From: Arthrobacter sp. Bz4
GTDB lineage: Bacteria; Actinomycetota; Actinomycetes; Actinomycetales; Micrococcaceae
Direction: 5' to 3'
Length of the DNA: 51,203 nt
NCBI RefSeq assembly: GCF_003075455.1
Contig: NZ_QDAE01000021.1
Location: forward strand, 1-51,203
Shown here: positions 18,731 through 27,198 of the stretch, one piece after another
Position numbering within the stretch: the first letter of the stretch is position 1
Layout: each line of letters starts with the position of its first letter
Made by a program: the position numbers and the translations under genes
The notes under the pieces: model-generated
Seen by the model: the letters and a program-made list of their open reading frames with translations, nothing else
The model's database searches: none
What the model was told of the DNA's origin: nothing

Positions 18731-19604
18731 AGGTTTCCTCACCCCTCCAAAAATAAATAAGTCCGATGACAAGCGCCCCTAGAGCCCAAATCGATAGAAT
18801 TAACCATGAACGAAGGTCGGGAACTGTCTCATAGAGAATGCAGTCACGCGCAATATCCAGGACTTGAAACATTGGATTCCATTGCACTATTGACAACAGA
18901 ACCTCGTTCCCAATAAATCGCTCATACGAAAAAAAGACTGCCGACCCATACATCCACAGACGCATCGCAAAACTCAAAAGGTTGGCTACATCTGCTATTT
19001 GGGATACCAGTCTGGCTAGGAGAAGGCCAACCCCGAGATTGAACACGGCCTGAAGCGCAACTACCGGTATAAGAAAGAACCAAAGCCACGACACGGTCTC
19101 TTCGGGAGGTAGCGCCAAAACCAGTACGAGCATCGTTAGTAGTACAGGAACGATAGCAATCATTTCCCGTATATTTACTGACAGAAGTAGTGCCGCACGG
19201 GGGAATTCGAAAGCCTGTATTAGAGCGAGGTTACTCCGGATACTTTTTGATCCGCCCATTATGCTTCTAGAGCTAAATTGAAATAGAAATACTCCGACGA
19301 TGAGATAGCCAAGGAAGTTCTCTATTCCCCTGCCAGTCTGTAAAAGCAGTCCGAATATTAGATAAAACGTCAATCCATTAAAAATTGGATTTAAAATCAT
19401 CCATGCGCTACCAAGTCGGTCCTTCCTGTTTCCAGTTTGCACACGAGCTTTAGCATCGTAAAAAACAAACGCTCGGTGATCCCAAATCTTTACCAAGTAC
19501 TCTAGAAGTGGCGGACGGGCTCCAACTCTGACCAGCCCTCTGGTGTCCACCGGCAGTGAAATTGTCTGAGCAGGGCCAGGCAAATCCGTCCTTTTGCCGG
19601 TCAT
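18717..19604 (-). CDS. ABC transporter permease, polysaccharide export (Wzm/TagG type)
   Basis: A 295-residue ABC-2 type membrane protein with about six hydrophobic segments. Landmarks are YDAKARVQTGNRKDRLGSAW near the N-terminus, FNGLTFYLIFGLLL, FLGYLIVGVFLFQF, and the C-terminal WNPMFQVLDIARDCIL, all usual for TagG/Wzm proteins. The ATG overlaps the preceding glycosyltransferase stop (TAATG), and the ATPase gene overlaps its 3' end, so the transporter pair is translationally coupled. It forms the channel through which the ATPase drives the teichoic/teichuronic-type polymer. Confidence 0.92.
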   Translation of the reverse strand: MTGKRTDLPGPAQTISLPVDTRGLVRVGARPPLLEYLVKIWDHRAFVFYDAKARVQTGNRKDRLGSAWMILNPIFNGLTFYLIFGLLLQTGRGIENFLGYLIVGVFLFQFSSRSIMGGSKSIRSNLALIQAFEFPRAALLLSVNIREMIAIVPVLLTMLVLVLALPPEETVSWLWFFLIPVVALQAVFNLGVGLLLARLVSQIADVANLLSFAMRLWMYGSAVFFSYERFIGNEVLLSIVQWNPMFQVLDIARDCILYETVPDLRSWLILSIWALGALVIGLIYFWRGEETYGKD

Positions 19605-21070
19605 TAGGATACCGCCAGCTGATCATATGCCTCGATGACAGCAACTGTTGACCGAGACCAGGTGCGTTGCGCCAGAACCCTTCGACGGCCGGCAAGCCCC
19701 ATTTCGCGACCCTGAAATGAGCTTCTCGCCTGGCTTTCATCAATCAAATTACACAACGCTTTAATCATCGGCTCAATCTTTTCGGGGGGCACCAAGGTTC
19801 CGGTCAACCCATCAACAATAATTTCACGTAACGCCGGTAAGGCACTTGCTATAACCGGTCGGGCACATGCCATGGATTCAACGGGCTTCAACGGCGTGAC
19901 TGCCCGCGTGACATCTGAATTTTTTCTCGGAAGCATAAAAATATCTAGCGCCATATGGTGGAGCCTGGCTTGTTCTCGAGGTATTCTTCCTGTGAACGTA
20001 ACGAGCCCGGACACTTCCAGATGCTGAGCCAGGGTTTTCAAGGAAGGCAGCGTTACCCCATCGCCGACTATTAGGCACCTTAGGCCGGGATAGCGGGGCA
20101 CCAGACCTGCGAACGCACGGAGTAGATATTCCAGTCCCTCGTAGTCAACGATGCTGCTAACGGTACCTATGTATACTCCTTCATGCGGTAAACCCAGCAT
20201 CTTCCGTGCTTCGGCTGGCTCTATAGGCTCGTCGAGGTACTCGTCACTTACACCGTTGGGACACAGCAGGATGCTGTCAGGCTCCACTCCCTTACTGACG
20301 ATGTCCTGCTTCATAGCCTCACCCAACGTCACCACCAGGCTGGCACTCTGCATAACCTGCGCTTCACTTTCGTTGAAAAGCTTATAGCGCTCGCTCTGCT
20401 TTGCCGCATCCGGCCGGCTCGACGCCCAGGTGTCAGCAAGCTGGCCCCGCACCTCGTAGACCCAGGGGATCCCGAGGACCCGCGCGACTTCGCGCACGAC
20501 CACCCCGTTAACAAAGTGAGTTGTGGTGTGTAACACCGCGGGACGGACCCGTAATGCAAGAGCTAGCAGTTGCTCCGCCTGCTGCTGAATCCTGGCATCA
20601 AAACCCTTCGCAAGTCGCCCAGGAAGCAATCGGTGGTAGACGACACCATCGATGACATCGACGTCTGCGGCGAACAATTTGCCCACCTGTACCGGGTAGC
20701 CGACCCGTGTGGCAGCGTGTACGGACCAGCGTGCATCACGCTGAGCCATAAGGATTGAATGCGACCGTTGAGCGTAGCCGCTACCGGTATGGGGCAAGGA
20801 GTTGGTCAGCACATGCAGCACGGTGCGTGGAAGGGGAGCATACCCATTCACCAGGGTGAGCGTGGGCGTCCACCCCTCAAAAACCCTGCGCTCGGAGGCT
20901 AGACGCTCCGCGGCGCTGAATCGGTCAGCAGCCTGAAGCGATTCAATGGCACCGCTCATGTCGCCGTCGTACCAACGCCGTCGGGCAACCGTTCGGCTAA
21001 CATCCCGGGCACCAGGAACCTGTGCCAGAGTAATGAACTTGTCTGCCAAGGCGGTGTATCCAGCTGCCAA
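19604..21070 (-). CDS. Glycosyltransferase family 4, catalytic part of a frameshifted gene
   Basis: A 488-residue frame holding the whole GT-B core: VLHVLTNSLPHTGSGYAQRS (acceptor half), WVYEVRGQLADTWASS, VTLGEAMKQDIVSKGV, LCPNGVSDEY, then IGTVSSIVDYEGLEYLLRAF and the donor motif KPVESMACARPVIASALPAL. The frame opens at a TTG (21070) with no ribosome site. Immediately upstream, another frame (20956-21354) encodes what reads as the natural N-terminus. Adding one base near 21068-21071 restores a single 583-residue gene (19604-21354) and the sequence AEVALAAGYTALADKF at the junction. So the gene is either broken or the sequence has a one-base error here. The 3' end is coupled to the permease gene (TAATG). 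Confidence 0.75.
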   Translation of the reverse strand: MAAGYTALADKFITLAQVPGARDVSRTVARRRWYDGDMSGAIESLQAADRFSAAERLASERRVFEGWTPTLTLVNGYAPLPRTVLHVLTNSLPHTGSGYAQRSHSILMAQRDARWSVHAATRVGYPVQVGKLFAADVDVIDGVVYHRLLPGRLAKGFDARIQQQAEQLLALALRVRPAVLHTTTHFVNGVVVREVARVLGIPWVYEVRGQLADTWASSRPDAAKQSERYKLFNESEAQVMQSASLVVTLGEAMKQDIVSKGVEPDSILLCPNGVSDEYLDEPIEPAEARKMLGLPHEGVYIGTVSSIVDYEGLEYLLRAFAGLVPRYPGLRCLIVGDGVTLPSLKTLAQHLEVSGLVTFTGRIPREQARLHHMALDIFMLPRKNSDVTRAVTPLKPVESMACARPVIASALPALREIIVDGLTGTLVPPEKIEPMIKALCNLIDESQARSSFQGREMGLAGRRRVLAQRTWSRSTVAVIEAYDQLAVS

Positions 21071-21354
21071 GCTACCTCAGCCAGCAACGCGGGCCGGGAC
21101 GGTGGCTCACCGGCCTCAAGCACCGCTGTGAGCACCTGCTCGGTGCGCGCCCTGTCCCCTTGGAGGTAGGACGTTACGGCCTGCACCAAGGGGCCACGAC
21201 CGACGACCGAGGCCAATCCCGCCGCGCGATCAACGACACCGCTGGGCAGTCTCCGCGAAACCTGCAAGAAAAGCAGGAAGGGGTCGTCTCCCAGATGACG
21301 GATTACTGTGGCACCCAACAACCGAGCATTGCGCAATACCGCTAGTGGCCTCAC
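20956..21354 (-). pseudogene. 5' part of the frameshifted GT4 gene
   Basis: This frame starts at a GTG (21354) whose GTGA overlaps the upstream glycosyltransferase stop, the same coupling seen across the operon. It encodes a helical N-terminal extension (RPLAVLRNARLLGATVIRHL, then LQVSRRLPSGVVDRAAGLA) that, from memory, resembles N-terminal regions of long GT4 proteins in Arthrobacter-like genomes. It runs out of frame after AEVAWQL near 21070, where the catalytic frame takes over. Codons beyond that point (DTPPWQTSSLL...) are out-of-frame reading. A single-base loss explains both fragments. Confidence 0.65.
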
Positions 21355-22550
21355 CGGTGAGGACCGCCGGCAACCTCAGCCAACAGGTCGATATAGCTCT
21401 GCCCTAAAGCCTCTACATCTGCGTTGTTTTCCACCCAGGCACGCCCGGCACCGTTCACCTGAAGCAGCGATCGATCGGCCTGAAGCGCCTTCCACATTCC
21501 AGCGAGTTCTTCGGGCGAGGATCGGACGACATGACCTGATTCTGCGTCCTCGAGAATCTTCCTCGCCTCGCCCAGCACGATCCCCGTGATGTGCCGACCT
21601 AGCGACAAAACCTCGTAGGTTTTGGAGGGAATGGTGGTCTCAAAGGATTTCCAGTCGTCCCGTAGAGACACGATGCAGCTATCGGATCGATCGTAAAACC
21701 CCATCACTTCGGGACCATGAACGGGTGGGTGGAAGTCGACGGGTGCGTTCAGTTCCTCGGCCAGGAGCATCAGGTCGGACCGCTGCACTCCGTTGCCCAC
21801 CATGGTGAGTCGCATCTGCTTGCCCACCAGCGCAGCGGCCCTGATCGGTACATCCAGGCGCTGGCTCTCACCATGGTTTCCGAGGTAGAGCACTTCAAGC
21901 CGGTCCGATTTGATCGGACGTGGCGGAAGTTTGTCCAGGGTGTGCAGGTCAACTCCGTTGCTCACAGTGGCGACGTTCTTCAGGCCACGCTCACGCAACG
22001 TCCGAGCGAATCCATGGGTTACGGTCACCACGAGTTCGGCTCGGTCCTGGATCGTCATGATAATGCGCTCCACAACGCCTTTCGCGCTGCCCTGAATGAG
22101 TCGCGCATCCCGGGCAATGTCCGGCCAGGCATCCCGCATATCGACAACGAGCGGTCGTTTCAGGATCCGAGAGACAACATAGCCGGCCCCAAGGATAGGG
22201 AGGCTGGGCACAGTGACGACAACGACGTCGGGCCGCTTGGCCATCAACGCGGCTGGCACAGTGCAGGCCGCCGAAAACAAGTGGTTGCCCAACCGGCCCA
22301 GGCGAGTGTTGCGATGCCAAAGAAACGGAACCCTACGGATACGTTCGCCATATTCCCCCAAGGAACAAAGGAATGGCCTTCCTGCGACACTGCGGGGCAG
22401 AGTTCGTCGGCCGTGAGGCGCATGCGCCACCGGAGCAACTACATCGACATCCCATCCGGCGGCACGGAAGGAACGAATGAACTGAGTCCATCTTCTTTGC
22501 GGCGGGCTGTGCTCCGGGGCATAAGAATGCGTCAGCAATAAAATGCGCAA
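21351..22550 (-). CDS. Glycosyltransferase family 4
   Basis: A 399-residue GT-B enzyme, complete. It starts MRILLLTHSYAPEHSPPQRR, with the typical first strand and glycine-poor loop of WbuB-like GT4 proteins. VVDMRDAWPDIARDARL and VTVTHGFARTLRERGLKNVA close the acceptor half. VSNGVDLHTL, EVLYLGNHGESQRLDVPIRA and PSKTYEVLSLGRHITGIVLG (the nucleotide-sugar motif, with a Glu in TYEVLSLG) make up the donor half. It is the first gene of the minus-strand operon that continues through the transporter to 7667. GC is higher here than in the centre of the island, and it may be older resident DNA. Confidence 0.85.
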   Translation of the reverse strand: MRILLLTHSYAPEHSPPQRRWTQFIRSFRAAGWDVDVVAPVAHAPHGRRTLPRSVAGRPFLCSLGEYGERIRRVPFLWHRNTRLGRLGNHLFSAACTVPAALMAKRPDVVVVTVPSLPILGAGYVVSRILKRPLVVDMRDAWPDIARDARLIQGSAKGVVERIIMTIQDRAELVVTVTHGFARTLRERGLKNVATVSNGVDLHTLDKLPPRPIKSDRLEVLYLGNHGESQRLDVPIRAAALVGKQMRLTMVGNGVQRSDLMLLAEELNAPVDFHPPVHGPEVMGFYDRSDSCIVSLRDDWKSFETTIPSKTYEVLSLGRHITGIVLGEARKILEDAESGHVVRSSPEELAGMWKALQADRSLLQVNGAGRAWVENNADVEALGQSYIDLLAEVAGGPHR

Positions 22551-22659
22551 CGTACACCCCCAAAGTGTTCAGGTTGCCTTGTGTCAATCAGGATCAGGAT
22601 CAAGTGTAGACCTCAGGCAACCATGCCCCTGCTCCGCAGTCTTTTGGCATGGTCTTCGC

Positions 22660-23784
22660 TTACGACTGCGTGTTAGTCATTAGGGCATACCGCTTCATGA
22701 AGGCGGCCATGGCGTCACGATTGATCGCGGCATAAGGCTTGAAGATGCTCGTACCGTCAGCGGAGGTCCACCCTCGACTGATGCCGGTCGAAGCGAGCCA
22801 GGAGATCTGTTTGAAGTAGACATTGTCAGTTGGTACGTCTTCAAACGGCGCAGCCGCGGTGTCCTCAAGCGCCCCCCGATCGGCAAACCGGTAAAGGAAG
22901 ACGGCCATAGCGTCCCGAGCCACCGGGCTCAGCGGCCGGAAGATTCGGGAACCATCATCCTGGGGCCAGCCAGTGCTGATTTTTTCGGCAGCTAGCCAGG
23001 CGATCTCTTTGTAGTACACGTTGTCCGTCGGCACATCGGCGAACGGTGAGATTGTCGGTGGCGTGTACTCCGGGGATCCAGCCAGTCGATAGATGAACAC
23101 TGCCATCGCGTCCCTCGCGATGGGTGTCACCGGTCGAAAGGTTGATGTCCCGTCGCGCCCAGTCCAGCCTGTACTGATGCCAGTCGACGCTAACCATGAG
23201 ATCTCCTTGGAGAACTGCAGCGTCGGCGGAACATCATTAAAATACCGGGCAGGGAATGCGGTGGTGCTCGGCGCGACAACCGATGCGCCAGCTTCGACAG
23301 TCACTATCTGAGCCGAAGTTTTGAGGACCTTGCCGGGAACCCACTGAGACGCACCCGTAACCGTTGATTCATCAGGTCGAGGATCATCAAGGTAGAGCCG
23401 GTAGGCACCAGGTTCAAGCGCTTCAAAGGTGTAAGTACCGTCAACTACCAGTTGCGACTCCACCGCGAGGGGCGTATCAGCGCATGGTCCTTCGGTGGAA
23501 GGCGGCACGATAGGTTGCAGCTGCCCGGTGGACGGCGAGACACCAGGCTCCGAGTTTGTAACAGGAGCGGGAAGCGCATAAACACAGAGCTGATCGTCCG
23601 ACCCCAAACCAAGCACCGTCCCGGTGACCTGACCGAAATCGTCAGCTGCAGAAACCGGAGAAACCCCCACACCCATCATCAGGCTTGAGACGACGAGGCC
23701 CGAGAAAACGGCGGTGGTTCGCCGACTGGCGCTTCGTTGAATTGATGCCTGATTGCCTGGACGCGCCGGTTCGACACTGGTCAT
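22660..23784 (-). CDS. Secreted protein with three C-terminal SLH repeats
   Basis: A 374-residue protein with an N-terminal basic region and signal peptide (VFSGLVVSSLMMGVGVSPVSA, cleavage expected after VSA). Residues ~48-165 look like a beta-sandwich carrying YTFEALEPGAYRLYLDDP, similar to prealbumin/Cna-like folds. The last ~190 residues are three repeats of the S-layer-homology kind, each with F-x-D-V-P ... F-x-x-x-I-x-W-L-A ... G-I-S-x-G-W ... F-x-P ... R-D-A-M-A. Such repeats bind secondary wall polymer, so it may decorate the polysaccharide made next door. The ATG has a GGGGAGA ribosome site. It appears complete. Confidence 0.85.
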   Translation of the reverse strand: MTSVEPARPGNQASIQRSASRRTTAVFSGLVVSSLMMGVGVSPVSAADDFGQVTGTVLGLGSDDQLCVYALPAPVTNSEPGVSPSTGQLQPIVPPSTEGPCADTPLAVESQLVVDGTYTFEALEPGAYRLYLDDPRPDESTVTGASQWVPGKVLKTSAQIVTVEAGASVVAPSTTAFPARYFNDVPPTLQFSKEISWLASTGISTGWTGRDGTSTFRPVTPIARDAMAVFIYRLAGSPEYTPPTISPFADVPTDNVYYKEIAWLAAEKISTGWPQDDGSRIFRPLSPVARDAMAVFLYRFADRGALEDTAAAPFEDVPTDNVYFKQISWLASTGISRGWTSADGTSIFKPYAAINRDAMAAFMKRYALMTNTQS

Positions 23785-23900
23785 ACTGTCTCCCCTACAG
23801 ATACGAATGATCGATTCATCGTATGGGTGAGATTCCGGCTAAATGGGACGTAAGGGGCTATTGAGGCGAAGCGTAATCAAAACGTCACTCGCGAAACGGA

Positions 23901-24617
23901 CTATTTACCCGGTTTTGGACGAGCGGTATTCCCGCCTCGAAGCTTCGCGTAATAGAGGACGCCCAGGCCAACAAGACCAATGATTACCAGGCCCCTGGTA
24001 ATCGGGCTGGAGCCAATTGAGGTCTCTTCGGAGGCGGCGCTGGCATCGACAACGGCCGCCTCGCTTGTGGAAGGAGAGGGCGACGGCGTTGCTGAGCGGG
24101 TGGGCGTCGGCGTCGGTTCAGGCGACTCGGACTCTTCAGGCTCAGCCGACTCGGATTCCTCGGGTGCGGGTGTCTCTTCCGGTTCCTCGGTCTCCTCGTT
24201 CAGGTCAACCACGGCGCCGGTCTCCGCAATCCAGCGGAAATTTGTATAGAAATAATTCGATGGATCGATGAGATTTCCGGTGCCCGGTTCAATCAGATAA
24301 CCCGTGGGCGGGTGGATGAGGTATCCGGTCACTGGGTCGACAGTGAAACCAGTTGCAGGATCGACAGTTGGAGCGGGATCTTCCTCAGGAGCTGGTTCGG
24401 GCGCGGGCTGCTGCGGTGCGGGGGCAGGCGCTGGTGCCGGCGCCGGTGCAGGTGCGGGCTGCGGGGCAGGTGCTGGCGCCGGCGGTGGAGCCGGCTCGGT
24501 GGTCGGAGTGACCGGCAATGGCGGCTCTTCAGTAGCGTGCGCGACCCCAACACCCGCTCCGACACAGAGCGAGGCCGCGGCTAGACCGGCGAGAGCACGG
24601 CGCATCAATAATCCCAT
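23901..24617 (-). CDS. Pro/Ala-rich surface protein with DPxTG repeats and C-terminal membrane anchor
   Basis: A 238-residue protein: signal peptide (RALAGLAAASLCVGAGVGVAHA), a long Pro-Ala tract (residues ~40-85), four to five short repeats of the form (V/I)DPxTGxL(I) around residues 87-125, an acidic Glu/Ser/Pro stalk, and one hydrophobic helix (GLVIIGLVGLGVLYYA) ending in a basic tail. The layout is that of a cell-wall-spanning anchored protein, but no LPxTG sortase motif is present, so anchoring is by the helix. ATG 24617 lies 11 bases after the LCP stop; ATG 24605 is an alternative. The repeats resemble those seen in plectin-like and phage tail proteins, function unknown. Confidence 0.75.
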   Translation of the reverse strand: MGLLMRRALAGLAAASLCVGAGVGVAHATEEPPLPVTPTTEPAPPPAPAPAPQPAPAPAPAPAPAPAPQQPAPEPAPEEDPAPTVDPATGFTVDPVTGYLIHPPTGYLIEPGTGNLIDPSNYFYTNFRWIAETGAVVDLNEETEEPEETPAPEESESAEPEESESPEPTPTPTRSATPSPSPSTSEAAVVDASAASEETSIGSSPITRGLVIIGLVGLGVLYYAKLRGGNTARPKPGK

Positions 24618-24628
24618 GGGTCCTAATT

Positions 24629-25663
24629 CTACGATGCAGCGGTCTGGAGATAGTCACCCAGGGTGTCGTTGTCCAGCGCTTCGGCAATGTCCGCGATTGC
24701 GGCGTCGTCCTTCAGAATAATCGACTGACCATCCGCGGAGGTGCCGATTCCCAGGTTCGGCAACGTGAAGAATTGCACATCATCACCACGGATATTCCGC
24801 AACGACAGCGCCAATCCGCCGGCGGTCGTGGCGTCCAGACCCTCGTCAACACTCAGGTACGGCGATGCCTGATGGACAATCTCATTGATCTTGAGCGGAT
24901 TCGTCAAAGTCTCAGCGGTGAGGAACTTGCCCATGATGGCCTTGATGAACAGCTGCTGATTCTTCACCCGCTGAAAATCGCCGTCGGTAAACGCATACCG
25001 CTCACGGACAAACTTCAACGCTGACTCACCCTGCAAATTGATCTCGTCCTGGTCGAAGAATTCGCCGTCGGCACCGCGCGACTGGAACGCGATCTCGTTG
25101 TTCACCGTGACCCCGCCCAACGCATCAGTGAGTCCGGTGAACCCCTCAAAATCGAAGATGGCGACGTGATCAATGGGCGCATCGAACATGCCCTCCAGCG
25201 TCTGCACGAGCAGCGGCACTCCCCCAAGCGCTGTGGCCGCGTTGATCTTGTGCTCGCCGTGGCCGGGAATGTCAGTCCAGGTATCCCGCATGATCGACAT
25301 GACGGACACACCCTCGCGGTTGGCGGGAAGGTGCATCAGCATCATGGTGTCCGAGCGGCCAGCATTCGGCACGCCGGGCAGGTTCTCGGTTTCGCTGCTG
25401 CCGCCGTTCTCATCACTGCCGAGGAGGAGAATGGTTTGAGCTCCCTCGGCTGCTGCAGTCCGAGTGGGACGATCCGTGCCTTCGGGGAAGACTTCCTCAA
25501 TGGTCTTGGTCTGCGTGTTGTACGTGTTCGCGAGGTTGAACAAATACGCGCCGGCAACGAGGCCTGCTACCAGCACCAAAGCGAGCACGGAGATGAGCAC
25601 AATCCGTACCGGGCGCTTCTTGCGGCCGCCCCGCTGGACGGATTCTTCGAGATAGTTTGACAC
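24629..25663 (-). CDS. LytR-CpsA-Psr (LCP) family cell-wall polymer ligase
   Basis: A 344-residue protein with a short basic cytoplasmic tail, one membrane helix (IVLISVLALVLVAGLVAGAY) and an extracellular LCP domain. Family marks include TILLLGSDENGG, RSDTMMLMHLP, VSVMSIMRDTWTDIPGHGEHKINAA (in two parts), a LGGVTVN strand, LKFVRERY and DFQRVKNQQLFI. The arginines and aspartates that hold the polyprenyl-pyrophosphate are present. LCP enzymes attach wall teichoic acid, capsule or arabinogalactan to peptidoglycan. Its position beside the export locus suggests it ligates the ManNAcA-containing polymer, which is an inference. Confidence 0.93.
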   Translation of the reverse strand: MSNYLEESVQRGGRKKRPVRIVLISVLALVLVAGLVAGAYLFNLANTYNTQTKTIEEVFPEGTDRPTRTAAAEGAQTILLLGSDENGGSSETENLPGVPNAGRSDTMMLMHLPANREGVSVMSIMRDTWTDIPGHGEHKINAATALGGVPLLVQTLEGMFDAPIDHVAIFDFEGFTGLTDALGGVTVNNEIAFQSRGADGEFFDQDEINLQGESALKFVRERYAFTDGDFQRVKNQQLFIKAIMGKFLTAETLTNPLKINEIVHQASPYLSVDEGLDATTAGGLALSLRNIRGDDVQFFTLPNLGIGTSADGQSIILKDDAAIADIAEALDNDTLGDYLQTAAS

Positions 25664-25779
25664 GTCTGGTTTCCCCTGACCTGAGACAGCTCCCCATCCT
25701 AACCATCAACCGTGGGAAGAAGCTGGGAGGCGCAACCAGAAGGATCGGCCGCCGGTGTTGTGACTACTAAACTGGCACC

Positions 25780-26256
25780 ATGCGTGCCTTCCGTCTCTTA
25801 GCCCCGCTCATCGTCGTCGCTCTAGGCCTGACGGCGTGTTCGCCGATCGTTGGGGTGGAGGCAGCCGCCGACGCCGCCAACCCAGAGTGCGCGTCGGTCA
25901 TGGTGTCGCTGCCGGACCTGGTTGCCGAGAACGAGTTGCGCGAAACCAACAGCCAGGCGACCGCGGCGTGGGGCGACCCCTCGCAGGTGCTCCTCCGGTG
26001 CGGCGTCGCCGTTCCCGGTCCGACCACGGATGCCTGCGCGTCAGTGAACGGCGTCGACTGGATCATCCAGGAAGAGGAAGAGGTCTGGCGAGCCACCACC
26101 TACGGCCGCGACCCGGCGGTAGAAGTGCTGTTCAACCCGAACGAAGTGCCGTCGAGCACCATCCTGGTTGATCTGGGCACGGCCGTCTCGGTGGTCAAGC
26201 AGGATTCCGAATGTCTCAGCGTCGACGACGAACTGGAACTACCCGAAGGTTCATGA
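25780..26256 (+). CDS. DUF3515 family lipoprotein
   Basis: A 158-residue protein with a lipoprotein signal (LIVVALGLTACSP; lipobox LTAC) followed by a small secreted domain with paired cysteines (PECASV, LRCGVAVPGP, DACASVNGVDWI, DSECLSV) that match DUF3515. In many actinobacteria this gene sits near ddl and thiL, so its distance of some 22 kb from thiL here fits insertion of the polysaccharide island between them. The function of DUF3515 is unknown. It diverges from the LCP gene with a 116-base promoter gap and overlaps the next gene as ATGA. Confidence 0.85.
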   Translation: MRAFRLLAPLIVVALGLTACSPIVGVEAAADAANPECASVMVSLPDLVAENELRETNSQATAAWGDPSQVLLRCGVAVPGPTTDACASVNGVDWIIQEEEEVWRATTYGRDPAVEVLFNPNEVPSSTILVDLGTAVSVVKQDSECLSVDDELELPEGS

Positions 26257-27194
26257 TGAATCACGCCGCCCCCACTCCCCTGTCCGGACGCCAACTGCAC
26301 CTGACTCACGGTGACTACAGCGCCGTCGTCGCCAGTGTGGGAGCGTCGCTGCGTGAACTGCGGTTCGGCGGACGCGACCTGATCCGCTCCTACGACGCCG
26401 ACGAGATCCGCCCCAACTACCGCGGCGCAATCCTGGCCCCGTGGCCAAACCGGGTGGTCGATGGTACCTACACGTTCGACGGCGCCACCCATCAGCTCAG
26501 CCTCACCGAACCCGAGCGTAGTCATGCCCTGCACGGGCTCCTCGCCTGGGAGGACTGGGAGACAGACGACCAGAGCGGCTCCTCCGTCCGGCTCCGCGCG
26601 ACAGTGGTGCCGCAGGAGGGCTACCCCTTCCGGCTCACCCTTGAGGTCACGTACACACTCGACGACGACGGCCTCACCACCACGGTGACCGCCACCAATA
26701 CCGGCCCCGACGCTGCCCCCTACGGTGTGGCACCCCACCCCTATCTGGTGGCCGGTGACGGACTGGTGGATGAATGGACCCTGACCATTCCCGCCGACAC
26801 CGTCCTGGAAGTGACTAAGGACCGGCTCATCCCCACCGCTCTGACTGGCGTGTCCGGCCACTTCGACTTCCTTACGCCGCGACGGATCTACGACACGTTC
26901 CTCGACCATGCCTTCACCGACGTCCAGTACGACGACGACGGCGCCGCCACGGTTTCCGTGACCGGTCCGGATGGGCACGGCGCAGCGGTCTCGTTTGGTA
27001 GCGGCTGCCCGTGGGTGCAGGTCCATACCGGAGACCTGCCCAAAGATCCGGCCGACAGCAGACGGGGCCTCGCCGTCGAACCGATGACGTGCCCGCCGGA
27101 TGCGTTCAACTCGGGAACCGACCTCCTAGTGCTGCAGCCGGGCGCCAGCCACACTACGCAGTGGACGATCCACGCTATCCAGGCTGATTCCTGA
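26253..27194 (+). CDS. Aldose 1-epimerase (galactose mutarotase family)
   Basis: About 313 residues. The beta-sandwich marks are present: GASLRELRFGGRDLI, the NYRGAILAPWPNRVVDGTY arginine/asparagine segment, HALHGLLAWEDWE with the catalytic-type His, GVAPHPYLVAG with the second His, and the late LAVEPMTCPPDAFNSG segment whose Glu acts as base in the family. It interconverts alpha and beta anomers of hexoses in the cytosol. ATG 26253 or 26256 overlaps the DUF3515 stop, so the pair is co-translated. The 3' end meets the SARP gene tail to tail with four bases between stops. Confidence 0.9.
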   Translation: MMNHAAPTPLSGRQLHLTHGDYSAVVASVGASLRELRFGGRDLIRSYDADEIRPNYRGAILAPWPNRVVDGTYTFDGATHQLSLTEPERSHALHGLLAWEDWETDDQSGSSVRLRATVVPQEGYPFRLTLEVTYTLDDDGLTTTVTATNTGPDAAPYGVAPHPYLVAGDGLVDEWTLTIPADTVLEVTKDRLIPTALTGVSGHFDFLTPRRIYDTFLDHAFTDVQYDDDGAATVSVTGPDGHGAAVSFGSGCPWVQVHTGDLPKDPADSRRGLAVEPMTCPPDAFNSGTDLLVLQPGASHTTQWTIHAIQADS

Positions 27195-27198
27195 ACCT

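Noticed and set aside
22620-22653. ACCATGCC / GGCATGGT inverted repeat after the SLH gene as a terminator
   Set aside because: The stem is only 8 bases with an 18-base loop and no T-run downstream, too weak to call.
26100-27026. Minus-strand open frame of about 308 codons opposite the aldose epimerase
   Set aside because: The plus strand encodes a complete epimerase with catalytic motifs; the antisense frame has no recognisable features.
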